From Begonia masoniana (taxonomy: Eukaryota > Streptophyta > Magnoliopsida > Cucurbitales > Begoniaceae): DNA of 64,000 bases. Where the stretch lies: contig CM039503.1 of NCBI GenBank assembly GCA_022432975.1, positions 44,224,655 to 44,288,654 on the forward strand, in the 5' to 3' direction. The translations under genes and the position numbers were made by a program. Numbering within the stretch: the first letter of the stretch is position 1; each line of letters starts with the position of its first letter. The notes below the pieces were generated by a model, which worked only from the letters and a program-made list of their open reading frames with translations, was not told the DNA's origin and ran no database searches. Positions 22,174 through 32,458 of the stretch are shown here, piece after piece.

Positions 22174-22394
22174 TGTTGAAGTGTACATGTACAGTGTTTT
22201 AGTTTATTCGGCTTCCAACTTTTAGTTAGCACACTATTCAATGCCCATAATGAGCCCCCTACTGTATATACTTGTAAAACAGGTTTCGATAAAGGATGAA
22301 TCAGAAAAAGGATTTTCTGAAGAACTGTCATTGTCTTCACCCTCTTCTTCATCTCCTCTTTTTCTGCTTTACGTTCACTGCCTTAATCCTTACT
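22174..22394 (+). repeat. copia 3' LTR
   Basis: 221 bp, starting TGTTGAAG after the purine tract AAGGGGGGA and ending CCTTACT before the ATAAA target duplication. It differs from the 5' LTR by several substitutions and short indels. Confidence 0.9.
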
Positions 22395-22399
22395 ATAAA

Positions 22400-22747
22400 G
22401 TGTGATTGGTAGTAATTATAGATAGTAGAATATTATTAATGAGTAATGATTTGGGTTAAAATTAATTATATGAATTAATCTAGGATAATAAAGCGAGATT
22501 GATGATGGTAATATATAGTAAATTATTGTTAATAAGTAGTCGATCATTATATTGTGAAGCCATTCATTAGATGAGATAACTTTACGAAGCCAATGTACTA
22601 AGCAAATACGAGTTTAATTGTAAACTATTTTAGGGCGATAAAGTAGAAACTCTAATGTAAAAATTGACAATAAAAGCGAGTCAATTGGAATTAAAATGAA
22701 AAGAGAGACAAATATAAAGTTAACACATTAGTAGAAAATAATTAGGA
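22400..22747. other. AT-rich spacer, no gene seen
   Basis: Pre-insertion DNA between the copia element and the next solo LTR. It contains GATTTGGGTTAAAATTAAT-like sequence that also occurs just left of the copia element (near 5450). No coding or RNA signal seen. Confidence 0.4.
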
Positions 22748-23335
22748 TTGCTTGTAACATCCGGCATTTTTGCCATATAAATATTCCTTAAATTATTCAA
22801 TGAGATTAATGAGAATATTTATGCAATGTGTATTTTTTTTTAATAATTGCTAATGTTTCCAATCGAACGTGTGTGATTCATAAAATCAATTTGTGGAAAC
22901 TAAATTGGTTAAAAGCCAATGACAGGGTAAATGGGGAAGAATTTAAGGTTGGTGGGAGGAAACCAATGGTTGAGTGACACGTGGCAGCTTGTTGAAGAAG
23001 CCAAGTTCTTCCTCCTACGTGAAACCCTCACTTCTCATCTGTTTCTTACCACTGCTCTCTGTTCTTCTTGTCCAGGGGATTGTGGCAAAGTATCAACACT
23101 TTGTTTTCTCCTGTTTCTTCTGTTCCCTTCAGCAAAAAGGTAAGCGTCTACTCATGCTAACAAATTTGGACGAGTAAAAGTATGAGTTTGCTGAAGTTTT
23201 AGGTTAAGTTATTTTGGAGAAAACTCTCGATTTTTGTATGGAAATACATTCGTTGTTTCCTACAAGTCTGCATAATCTTCCAAGTTATTAGTTAACATTT
23301 GCAGCATTGTTTATTTCTCTACGTGCATGTTACAG

Positions 23336-23958
23336 ATCTGTGCATTTTTGAGACTTTCCAGCTAACTGCATCGCGGATAACAGGTAAGTTCATAACCGTA
23401 GGTTGGCCCTTAAGGCCCTACATTACGGAGGTACTAGGTGTTTCATTTCTGTCGGGTTGTTTTGGGTAGAAACGTTATAGTTTATGTTCTGAGTTGTCTG
23501 TGTTCTGCTTCACAGTATGTTCTGTTATTTTTGTCGTCTGCTGTTGTAAGTTCAGGCACTGAAAATGTTCATGCATACACGTTTTCACCGAAAATTCATG
23601 CAAAACCGATTTCTGTACACTGTTTGAAACTAAACAAGATAAAATCTGACTGAAATGTATCGGTTAAGTGTGGGACGGGGACTGGCCCCCAGATCTGTTT
23701 CTGTACTGTACCGTATAACTGTTTGTGCCTGATAGTGCACCCACTGTTCGCTAGTTCCCCTATAAGCCCCACTTATACCCCACTGCCACTGAAACGTAAT
23801 GTTCTGTACTGTCACTGTATTTCTGAAAGTTCATGCATAGCATATACATCACTGCATTGTTTTATATGTTCTTACTGAGTTTTAGACTCATAGGTGAACT
23901 CCCTAATGTAGGTACTGAACCCGAAAATGAGGACTTTGTGCCTCAGTCTGATGAATAG
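23336..23958 (+). other. putative spliced micro-ORF (exons 23336-23383 and 23912-23958)
   Basis: A 48-nt segment between TGTTACAG and GTAAGTTCAT is open (LCIFETFQLTASRIT) and joins in phase to the segment after AATGTAG, which encodes GTEPENEDFVPQSDE and stops at TAG 23956-23958. The peptide ending is acidic as in the other families although the DNA is different. No ATG in exon 2. Confidence 0.3.
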
Positions 23959-24659
23959 GTGGCTGGTGGTTCGAGCTCTCGGGTTGGTTGTGGCTGTCAG
24001 ACAAATTCCCGACTGAGAGAGTGAAATTCTAAACTATGTTCTGTTTATGTATTTAAAACTTATGTTTTGGAAATTCTGCAAATATATGTTAGGTTCTGTA
24101 CTGATCCTCAGATTTTAAAACAATGCTCAGATTTTGATGTCTAAATTTTAAAACTACTGTATTTGACGTTTGGGGTTATTTTCTGTTAGTTTGTGCATGA
24201 ATGACTTCAGGTTTTTGAACTATCCATGCAGTCTGTTTCTTTGAATCCGTTAATTGTAAAATATATTCTACAACGTTGTTTAGAATCGGGTATTGAAGGT
24301 CTACAACTTTCATGCCTTCTGTTTGTGCTGTATTAGACAGTTGAATTATGTTCTGTTCTGAAGTATTCTGAAATGGTTTGGAATATTTTCTGTTAGTCTA
24401 TGCATGGATGATCTATGGTTTTGAACTATCTATGCAGTGTGATTATTCTTAAGTCTCTGTTATGCCTTCTGTTGTGCTCGAGAACCATGTTTTGAAGTGG
24501 TTTGAGAATATGAGACTTTTAGGTCTTCTGTTTTATGCTCTCTGTCTGTGTGTCTTCCTGTCAAAAGTTGTAAATTTTTCCTTTGAAACTATGTCTACCG
24601 ATTGATACTGTTCATATTTTGTCTTATTCATATCCACCGCCAAACAGTGTTTTTGCCTT

Positions 24660-25060
24660 AGGCTTTCTTCTACCGATTACGTTTAATGTCTGTATCTTCC
24701 GGTTGACGTCATCCATCTTTTGGCTGACGTCATCACCTCATCCGATTCCATCTGCTACCTGCATCTTCCGTCCGACGTCATCTCCTCTTCCGATGACGTC
24801 ACCCACTGTTTACATCTTCCGATTCCATCTGCTGCCTGTATCTTCCGGCTGACGTCATCCATCTTCCGGCTGACATCATCCCCTCATCCGATTTCATTTG
24901 CTGCCTATGTCTTCCGCCTGACGTCATCCATCTTCCGGCTGACGTCATCACCTCATCCGATTTCATCTGCTGCCTGTATCTTCCGACTGACGTCATCTCT
25001 GCTTCTACCTTCCAAACTACATCATCCGATAGATTTTTCCCGCCAGTCTTCTGCCTATGT
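24660..25060 (+). repeat. short-period repeats with clustered TGACGTCA sites
   Basis: Repeated phrases of the type CATCTTCCGGCTGACGTCATC are spaced roughly 20-50 bp apart. Several contain the full palindrome TGACGTCA, the core bound by plant bZIP (TGA-type) factors; others differ by one base. Regulatory function is inferred. Confidence 0.7.
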
Positions 25061-25502
25061 CTTCCGCCTTTATTTCTTGTTTTCTACTGCCATTTATAAC
25101 TGTTATTCAGATTCTTTTTACACTCCTTCCTGCACTCTTCAGATTTATCCTTGCCCGATATTCCAAATGTCCAAAGTTTAGTTTACATCTGTCTCCCTGT
25201 TTTCTTCAGTCTGTTATTTCTGTGGTTTAAAATTTTACATGTCTTCTGATTCTGTTTTAAGTATTCTGAATCCCTTCTGCCATGCATTCCTGCAATCCGA
25301 TTTCAATAGGTTTCTGCCTTCTGTTTCCTGTTTTCACGTCTTCCAGCCTTCAGTTCCCGTAAGGGTTTTCTTCCTGTGTTGTAATGTTCTAAATGTCAAA
25401 AAAAAATATTCACCGTTTACCATTTTCCGTTAATCATCCTGAGTGATGACTTGGCTCTTGGATCCTGCTGATTGGGATCCGAATTCGGGCTGTCACATTG
25501 CT

Positions 25503-26950
25503 TGACTATTGAAAGTCAAAAAAAGATTTTGAAATCGGAAGTGAAGAGCATAGAACATGTCAAATGGCACGTGTTAGTTTGATTTAACTATCAGGGCAAT
25601 ACAAATTATCAACTAATGGAACGTTGACACATGATGTCACGACCGAAGGTGGACTTCGACAGAAACACTGAGTTGAACGACCTAATCCTCGTAGAGTATC
25701 TGATTATCTAACCATAGACTCGCTTAGCATCAGAAGACTTAAACTGAAGGCATAGCCTACACAAGATAGAGTCAAAATCCACGTAATGATCAGGAAATAA
25801 TAAAATAGTGTAACATAAAACCAAAAGAAATAGTGTGATGAAATAAAATATTTCACACCCAATATAATATACAAACCAAGGAAGAAAAGAAAGAAATAAA
25901 AGAATCCTATGTAGGATTGATATTAAACTAAGAGGGGGTGCTTTAGGCTTTCTAAATTTTTTTTTGTGGAATTAAATTTACTCTTTCCTTTGCTATCTCA
26001 CTACAAATATTTTCTCTTAAATTAAAAAAATAAACTAAAACTAACATACTTGCAATTCAATGACGTACAGAGAGAAGGAAAAGAGAGTGCAAACAATTTT
26101 TTAATGTGATTCAGCCAATCTTGCTTGTGTTTGCACTCCAAGACTCCTACTTGAAGATTTTTGTAAGATATAATTAACTTAAGAGAGAGGTTAATTAGGT
26201 TATTGAAACATTTTTGTGATTTAAATTATTTTAGTTTGCAAGCACGAGATAGTATTGTTTCTTTTTCAATTTGATAATTTGAAAGCTAATTGATGTGAAC
26301 CAATGAGCGATAAATTTTAAACTCAAGGACCATGATGTATTAGAAGATAAAGGAGATTCAATGAACAAAACTTCCCATGGTTTAGTTGTGAAAACCCAAG
26401 AAAAAGAGTCATCCTAACATGAGTACAAGACTATGAAAATAAAGAGCTTCCTAGCATGAAAGTAGACCCCACAAAATTGACAAAAGGAGCCATAAAGTTG
26501 AGCCCCACAAATTCCCATGGATTGGATAGTGAAGGGTAAAGATCCATGCAAACTAGAAAGAGATAAAGATTCACATGGGTTGGAAAGTTATAAAGATTCA
26601 CATGGGTTGATTGATGATGTGATCCAAATTGACACCAAGTCAAAGCCCAAGAGAAATTATCTAATTAACTATATGGGCGGCCCAAAGACTAGAACAAGTT
26701 TGAATTAGAAATTGAGTTTTATTTAGAGATGATTTCTCTTTGGTTCTTTGCCAAGAATCTTGATCTTCTTCGAGTCATGCTTGAAGAATCTTGCTTGATA
26801 TTTTTGGTTCTTACCAACAAGTTTTGTCTGGGTCAAACTCCTGTTTTTATAACTACGGTTCCATCGAATTCTTCAATTGAGGTCTAGTTCCTTTTTATTC
26901 TTGAATTGAAAAGACATTTATTTGAACTATTCTGCCTGTTAAAGGGTCTC
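25503..26950. other. degenerate repeat debris, no gene seen
   Basis: No coherent reading frame. TGTCACGACC near 25635 looks like an LTR start but no partner was found. The stretch 26085-26165 (a GATTCAGCCAATC-type phrase) resembles 27025-27080, suggesting two decayed copies of one LTR family. A short direct repeat of AAAGATTCACATGGGTTG occurs at about 26563 and 26594. Confidence 0.4.
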
Positions 26951-27952
26951 AGATCTTCTAATGTTCACGGTTCACATCACTAATATCAAGCACAATCACA
27001 ATAATAAAAGAGAGGAGAGAGAGAATACAATTGTAAATTAATTTGTTAACGCGGTTCGCCCAAACTTGTCTACATCTAGACTTTAAGGCTCTTACGTGAA
27101 GAATTATTCCCAACTATACTTTTCGGTTCAATAGATTGAACTTCTGGGTATCAATCCAATACCTTACACTTGATTCTTGCTTAGTGCATCACCTTGTACT
27201 CATTCACCATTATACAAGAATGAATGTTTGAAAAATGGTATTGAACACTTTCACACTCTCTTAATAATTGAACTCTCAAGGTAAGATGAAAAGAGTGTGA
27301 TTTAAGCTGAAGGCAGAGAATCTCAAGTAAAAATAGCAGCATTTCATTATAGAATTCAGGTTTGATAATTTGTTCAGTGTAGCTTGCCTCTATGTATAGA
27401 CGCCTTCTAAAAATGGGGTATTGGTCGACCACTCAACGCTTTTGGTCGACATTTTCATGACCACTGCACTGGTCGACACTTTGAGAGACAAGTCAACACT
27501 TTTAGCTCTCGGGTATTTTTGAAACAGTTCTTCAATTGGCTTTGAAGATCGCATGGATCGATCCTTGCTTGTGTGGTAGATCGCGACGATCGACACTTCT
27601 CGGACAAGTCAACACTTTGAGTTCCCGAGAATTCTTCTCAACATTAAATCGAACAACCCTTCTTGGAACGGTCGTTACTTTATTCTCTCGAGTTTTTGAA
27701 ATGTTTCTTCACAAATTGACTTGCATCTCTTTTATTTTGATCATAAAAGCCCTATGACTTTAACAATAACTAAAAAGACTTAAGCACACATGTTAGCATA
27801 ACCAAATACACCTCTTCAAGGGTATTTCAAAATGGGATAAATATTCAAACTTTTTTGTTCACATTATTATTCAATGAACAACTTAGAATAAATTACGCAA
27901 TTTAGCATACTCACATCAAAGCTAATGAGCTTAATTCTCTTTAACCTAACAA
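26951..27952 (-). mobile_element. possible reversed copia (SIRE-like) LTR remnant
   Basis: The right edge reads CCTAACAATCTCTCAATTTT followed by ATGATGACAAACAT. On the minus strand this is TTTGTCATCAT, a purine-rich tract and then TGTTAGG, the usual join of polypurine tract and 3' LTR start in SIRE-type copia elements. The left edge near 26951 is a guess from the expected LTR size. No target duplication found. Confidence 0.4.
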
Positions 27953-28832
27953 TCTCTCAATTTTTTATGATGACAAACATAAGTTATTCAAAATTGTTCA
28001 TACGAGTTATTCCTCTTAACATATGCTATTTCTTTTGATTTTATCTATTACAAGTTGAGATAGATATTCATTTGATACCAGTTCATTACTTCTTCCTTTT
28101 TTTCATTATCAAAATGAGTAAGAAAAAAAAAATTGGAAGAGTAATGTCTTTGTTTAGACTCCCCCTTTGCAAAGAAACATACATACCAAGTTCAAAACAT
28201 AGTAAGTCAATATATAATAAGTAATCAAAAAAGTTACAAACATTTAGTGGCAAAGTATCAACCAAATCCATGACAAAAATATAAACCAAATCCAGAGTAA
28301 GATAGTAAAAAAATTAACCCAAGAAATGGCAAAATTATCAACACAAAATTGTTCAAACCAACTAGAATACTAAATCTAGAGGTTTGAAGAAGGAATGTCA
28401 GTGGTATATTTGCTTCAACTGTGCAGGGAGGTTCATCTTCAAATGATTAGTCCAACAAACGTTTGAAAACTCCGAAATACATCAATCAATAGAGTCATGA
28501 TTCATTGAAATCTCTGTTCAAAAACATATGAATGAGGAGCCTTGATCTTGGAAGCGATGCCCAATACTTATACAAAGGTTGGATAGACATATTGCCATGA
28601 GATCAATTTTCTCCTCCAACTTTGAAAATTCCACCTTGAGAGTGAACGTGATCAGAGCGAGACGAGGATTGTTAAGTTGAAGCATCAACTATATCACATT
28701 TCATTAAGTGTCTACCCCTTGAACAAAAATTGAACATGTGATTTTTCCTGAGGGCTTGATGTGTCGATCGAGCTTTCACGTGTCGACTGATTGGATCATT
28801 TGATTTTTCCAAAAAAACTTGGAGTGTCGATC
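27953..28832. other. decayed internal sequence of the reversed copia-like remnant or spacer
   Basis: AT-rich with no usable frame. A second purine-tract-like phrase (GACTCCCCCTTTGCAAAG on plus) lies near 28159. GTCGA-rich phrases near 28765-28835 continue on the far side of the next insertion at 37018, showing they are one pre-insertion block. Confidence 0.35.
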
Positions 28833-30717
28833 GAGCTTGTAACACCCGGTTCTTTTTCGGGTTTTAGATTTTCCGCATATGAATGACAATTTTGTAAATA
28901 TACCAAATCAAGCCTGTTTTGCAAATGGAAAGTTTTATTGGAACTCTATAAATAAATTAGAGTATTTGGAGAAATGAGGGAATTTTTGAAGATGTAACGC
29001 CAATTTTACGAGATTTTGGTATTTCTCGTAATATAGGGGTATTTCAGTAAATATAGCAAACTAAACCCGTTTTATGAACGGAAAGTTTTAATAGAACCCT
29101 TATGACTAATATGAATCTTAGGAGAAATATGAAAATTTTAGAAATCCCAAATCGAAGGTATACGGTCAAGTTTCCATTTTTAACCCTATAGTGGTTTAAT
29201 TCGTAAAAATAGTAAACTAGACCTGTTTGACGGACGGAAAGTTTTATTAGAGCCCTAGGAATGAATCGGAATTGTTGGTGAAATAAGAAAATTTGGAGAA
29301 ACCAAATCGATAATTAAATAATGAAATAAGCAAAGGTTAAGTATAAAAGGGTAAATTAGTAAATTATTAAGTTAAATTTACATTAAAAACAAAACCCTCC
29401 TTCCTCCTTATGCAATCCACGATTTTTCCTCTGCAACCCCTCCCTTTCCAGCCGACGATTCCACGCCAAGCTCCCTCCTTTGTTGAAGATTAAAGGTAAG
29501 TTGGATTTTTGGTTTAATGATAGTTGATTTTAGTGTTTATGAGTGAGAAACTAGGGTTTTTTTGGAGGTTTAGAGATTGGGTTTTCTCCAAAAACCCTAA
29601 CCTACGAATTCTCCTCTGAAAATGGATCGTTTGTTGAGTTAAATATGTTTAAATGCGTTCTAAGGATTATGTTTAGATTGTAATGGAAGATGGTGTATAA
29701 TAGAAGAAAGAATTAGAAATGGGTTTGAAAAATGTACAAAAACAGAACACTTTTGGTTTTTTTGAGATCTGATCTAGCTCTTGATTCTAAATTGTTAAAT
29801 GGCTTGTATCAGTGGATAGGGGACTCTTAGAGGAGTCCATAGCAACTTGAACCACTTGATTTCATTAAGAATTGATTAAGTTATGGATTTTTGAAGTTAT
29901 TATGCAAAAACTGGAAAATTTCAGCTGCCAGATCGGTTTTTGATTTTCTGGCGCTAACTGAGTTAGATATTTGGCAAATAGACTCTAGCATGTTAAACTA
30001 AACATTGTAAGGATTCTATGACATTTTGAATTATTGAATTCGGATATGTGTACGATTTATGGTGAATTTTCGAAGTTGGACAAAAAGTAATGATTTAAAA
30101 ACAGAGCAGTTTCGGTTTTAGTTTTTCTTCCAGTATATGTGAATGGCTTTTGATAAATGAGTTTCATCACTAGAAAGTAGACATTCTAAGGAGTCCATAC
30201 CAACTCGAATCACTCGATTTCGTTAAGAATTGATTTAGTTATGAATTTTTGAAGTTGTTGTGTAAAAACTGGAGAATTTCCGCGGTCAGTTCGGTTTTTG
30301 GTCTTTCTGTCACTTTTCTGTTTTATTTTGGATAAAGGGTTGATTCCATGTTAAAATAGATATAATAAGGTTTTCAAAACATGTTGAATCATTGAAATCG
30401 GATAAGAATTGGAGAAGTTATGAATTTTCAAAGTTTAAGTAAAATAGTAAAACGAAATTTCGGGCAGGTCACTGTTCTGATGCAGATTTTATCTTGCAAA
30501 ACTGTTTTTGTGGGAAGAATTAGATACTTTAACAAAGCCGTGGCCTTTGGAATCAAGTCGTTTCAACAATTGTAGAGGAAGTTATAATTTTTCGAAATTG
30601 GTTCATGTTTTGAGCTTGAATAGAGTTTAGGAGATTTTCTTTAGCTAGGAGTTTGTAATTTTCTAAACTCGATAGTTTAGAATTGATTTAAATGACAAAT
30701 GTTGTGCTTTGCCCTAG

Positions 30718-31461
30718 GTGAACCACGCTCGTGGATGGAGCTCGGTGTGCAACGGACGCGAGGTAAGTTCTCGTGATCTTCTCTGGCCGATTGGCCTACA
30801 CCGTACGTCAATGTCGTCTCGAGGAATTTTGGTGACGTTCTGTTTAAATGCTTTGGTTGGGTAGTTAGGATAGGTTGCTTTTATAAGTTATGATTTATCG
30901 TTTTGATGGTACACATGTGGTTGTTTATTTATAATATGAATTGCTCATGCATCACGGTTTTAAATTATACATAGAAAATGAATTTCCGCACTATGTTAAC
31001 ATGTAAAGTGATGTGGCCTGAAAGGGGGCTATCGATCTATTGTGAAAGCCAAAAGAGGTCTGTCACAATACCACATCGTGATGTGGCCTGAAAGGGGGCT
31101 ATTGATCTATTGTGAAGGCCGAGAAAGGGGTCTGTCACAATACCACATCGCCCAAATCGAAATGCACTTTGTTTTCATGTAATGTGATGTGGCCCGAAAG
31201 GGGGCTATTGATCTATTGTGAAGGCCACAAGGGGTCTGTCACAATACCACATCGTGATGTGGCCTGAAAGGGGGCTATTGATCTATTGTGAAGGCCGAGA
31301 AAGGGGTCTGTCACAATACCACATCACCCAAAATGATTTCTGAAACTCATACGCACAGCATGCATCTGCATTTACGAGACTTGCTGAGATTTTTATCTCA
31401 TAGGTGTCTGTATGGTGTAGGTGATTCCGATACAGGTGACTACGAGATCCCTCCATTCTAG
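30718..31461 (+). other. putative spliced micro-ORF (exons 30718-30762 and 31421-31461)
   Basis: A 45-nt segment between TGCCCTAG and GTAAGTTCTC reads EPRSWMELGVQRTR, with ATG at 30735-30737. It joins in phase to the segment after TATGGTGTAG, GDSDTGDYEIPPF, with TAG at 31459-31461. From the ATG the product would be 22 residues. The 72-bp repeats lie in the intervening intron. Confidence 0.38.
31008..31325 (+). repeat. four diverged copies of the 72-bp repeat
   Basis: Four units of the form GTGATGTGGCCTGAAAGG ... TCACAATACCACATC, in two pairs separated by a short unique spacer at about 31151-31183. Units differ at several bases, unlike the uniform array at 32459. This looks like the older source of that array. 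Confidence 0.88.
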
Positions 31462-32349
31462 GAATGATCAGTAGAAGAAGGAATGGCCCGTGGGAGTGCA
31501 CTGGCAGTCGGAGGCGTGATTTTGACCCGTGGGGACATAGGTAAATGTTTTGGGATTTGATAGATAAAAAGAAATGTATAGTTGATGTGTTAGGATGTCT
31601 GGATCTGGATAGTTAATAGAAAGTGTTTTTGGGAAATTGAAAGTGTTTTGAAATGTTTTAGTTGTAACACCCGACAACTTCAGTCAGGTGATTTTCTCAA
31701 TAGAATTAACTGTCACCTGTTTATTTTTTTTTTTAACCTTTTGATTTAATGTCTTAATGCCAAGTTTTTATGTATTTTGTCTTAAACTTGTGCGGTGGCA
31801 GATTGGTAATAAAGTGGTTTTGGCTTATATAAATAGAATAAGGAAATCCTTAAACCTCTCAAAAACCTCACTGTAGCCGTCACACTTTCCTCTTCGAATT
31901 CTCCACTCTCAAGAGCTCTCTCTCAGCCGGCGACTTCTCCACCAGCGAGCGATTTCTCCTGTATCCACTCTGATAACCCACATTCGAGGTAAGGTTCTGA
32001 CAATGTAGTTGTTGGAAAAGTTATTTAGAGCTCTGCTTTTAGCTAGAAACCCGCAGTCCGGATTTTGTTATGATAGAGTAAAATAGGAACATTGTTAAGC
32101 TGAGTTTGGTAATAGCATTGCCGATTTCAATCTGAACTTTTGACAACCGACTGTAAATAACTGCTAGGTTGAATCCGAATGTCTGGAATCTTGGAGCTTA
32201 ACCCACGCACCCAAGGTGCTTGACAGAAAAGACTAAGAAATACAGAGTTTAGGATGACACTTAGTTAGGACCTTACTAGTTTTGAGTTTAAGTTATTTAA
32301 CTACGAATATGAAATGTCATAGGCAAGGAAAGCTCAAGTGAAGGTGCTG

Positions 32350-32450
32350 CTCAGCTAGGGAATCCAGGTAAGTGAATGTATTAAGATTCGGCCACTAGGG
32401 CCCTACACCGCAAGGGTATTAGGAAATCATTGAGATGTCTGTCTGTTGAC
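32350..32450 (+). repeat. left copy of a 101-bp direct duplication flanking the array
   Basis: Begins CTCAGCTAGGGAATCCAGG and ends CTGTCTGTTGAC. The same 101 bp occurs at 34458-34558 right after the array, so the array is bracketed by a duplication of its insertion site. Confidence 0.92.
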
Positions 32451-32458
32451 TTGACTAC

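Larger units (their letters stand above)
5497..22394 (+). mobile_element. Ty1/copia retrotransposon, dead, split by two nested insertions
   Basis: Two matching LTRs (5497-5723 and 22174-22394) bound the element, with a perfect 5-bp target duplication ATAAA at 5492-5496 and 22395-22399. A methionine-tRNA primer-binding site (TGGTATCAGAGCC) begins at 5724, directly after the 5' LTR. A polypurine tract ends at 22173, just before the 3' LTR. Domain order is gag (UBN2 type), zinc knuckle, protease, integrase, reverse transcriptase, RNase H, which is the copia order. A gypsy element (5931-15566) splits gag and a solo LTR (16589-19159) splits the protease. Without these the element is about 4.7 kb. 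The LTRs differ at several sites and all frames are broken, so this is the oldest layer here. Confidence 0.93.
22753..25497 (+). mobile_element. solo LTR (2,745 bp), TGACGTCA-rich family
   Basis: Starts TGTAACATCCGG and ends GGGCTGTCACA, flanked by perfect TTGCT duplications (22748-22752 and 25498-25502). No internal domain. It carries splice-donor-like sites near 23140 and 23383, a putative split micro-ORF, and a 24660-25060 block rich in TGACGTCA and CATCTTCCG motifs. The sequence is more distant from the other LTRs here but keeps their overall layout. Confidence 0.9.

Noticed and set aside
24720..25181. 153-codon frame in the solo LTR
   Set aside because: Made of the TGACGTCA/CATCTTCCG repeats; the opposite strand is also open, so this is a repeat by-product.
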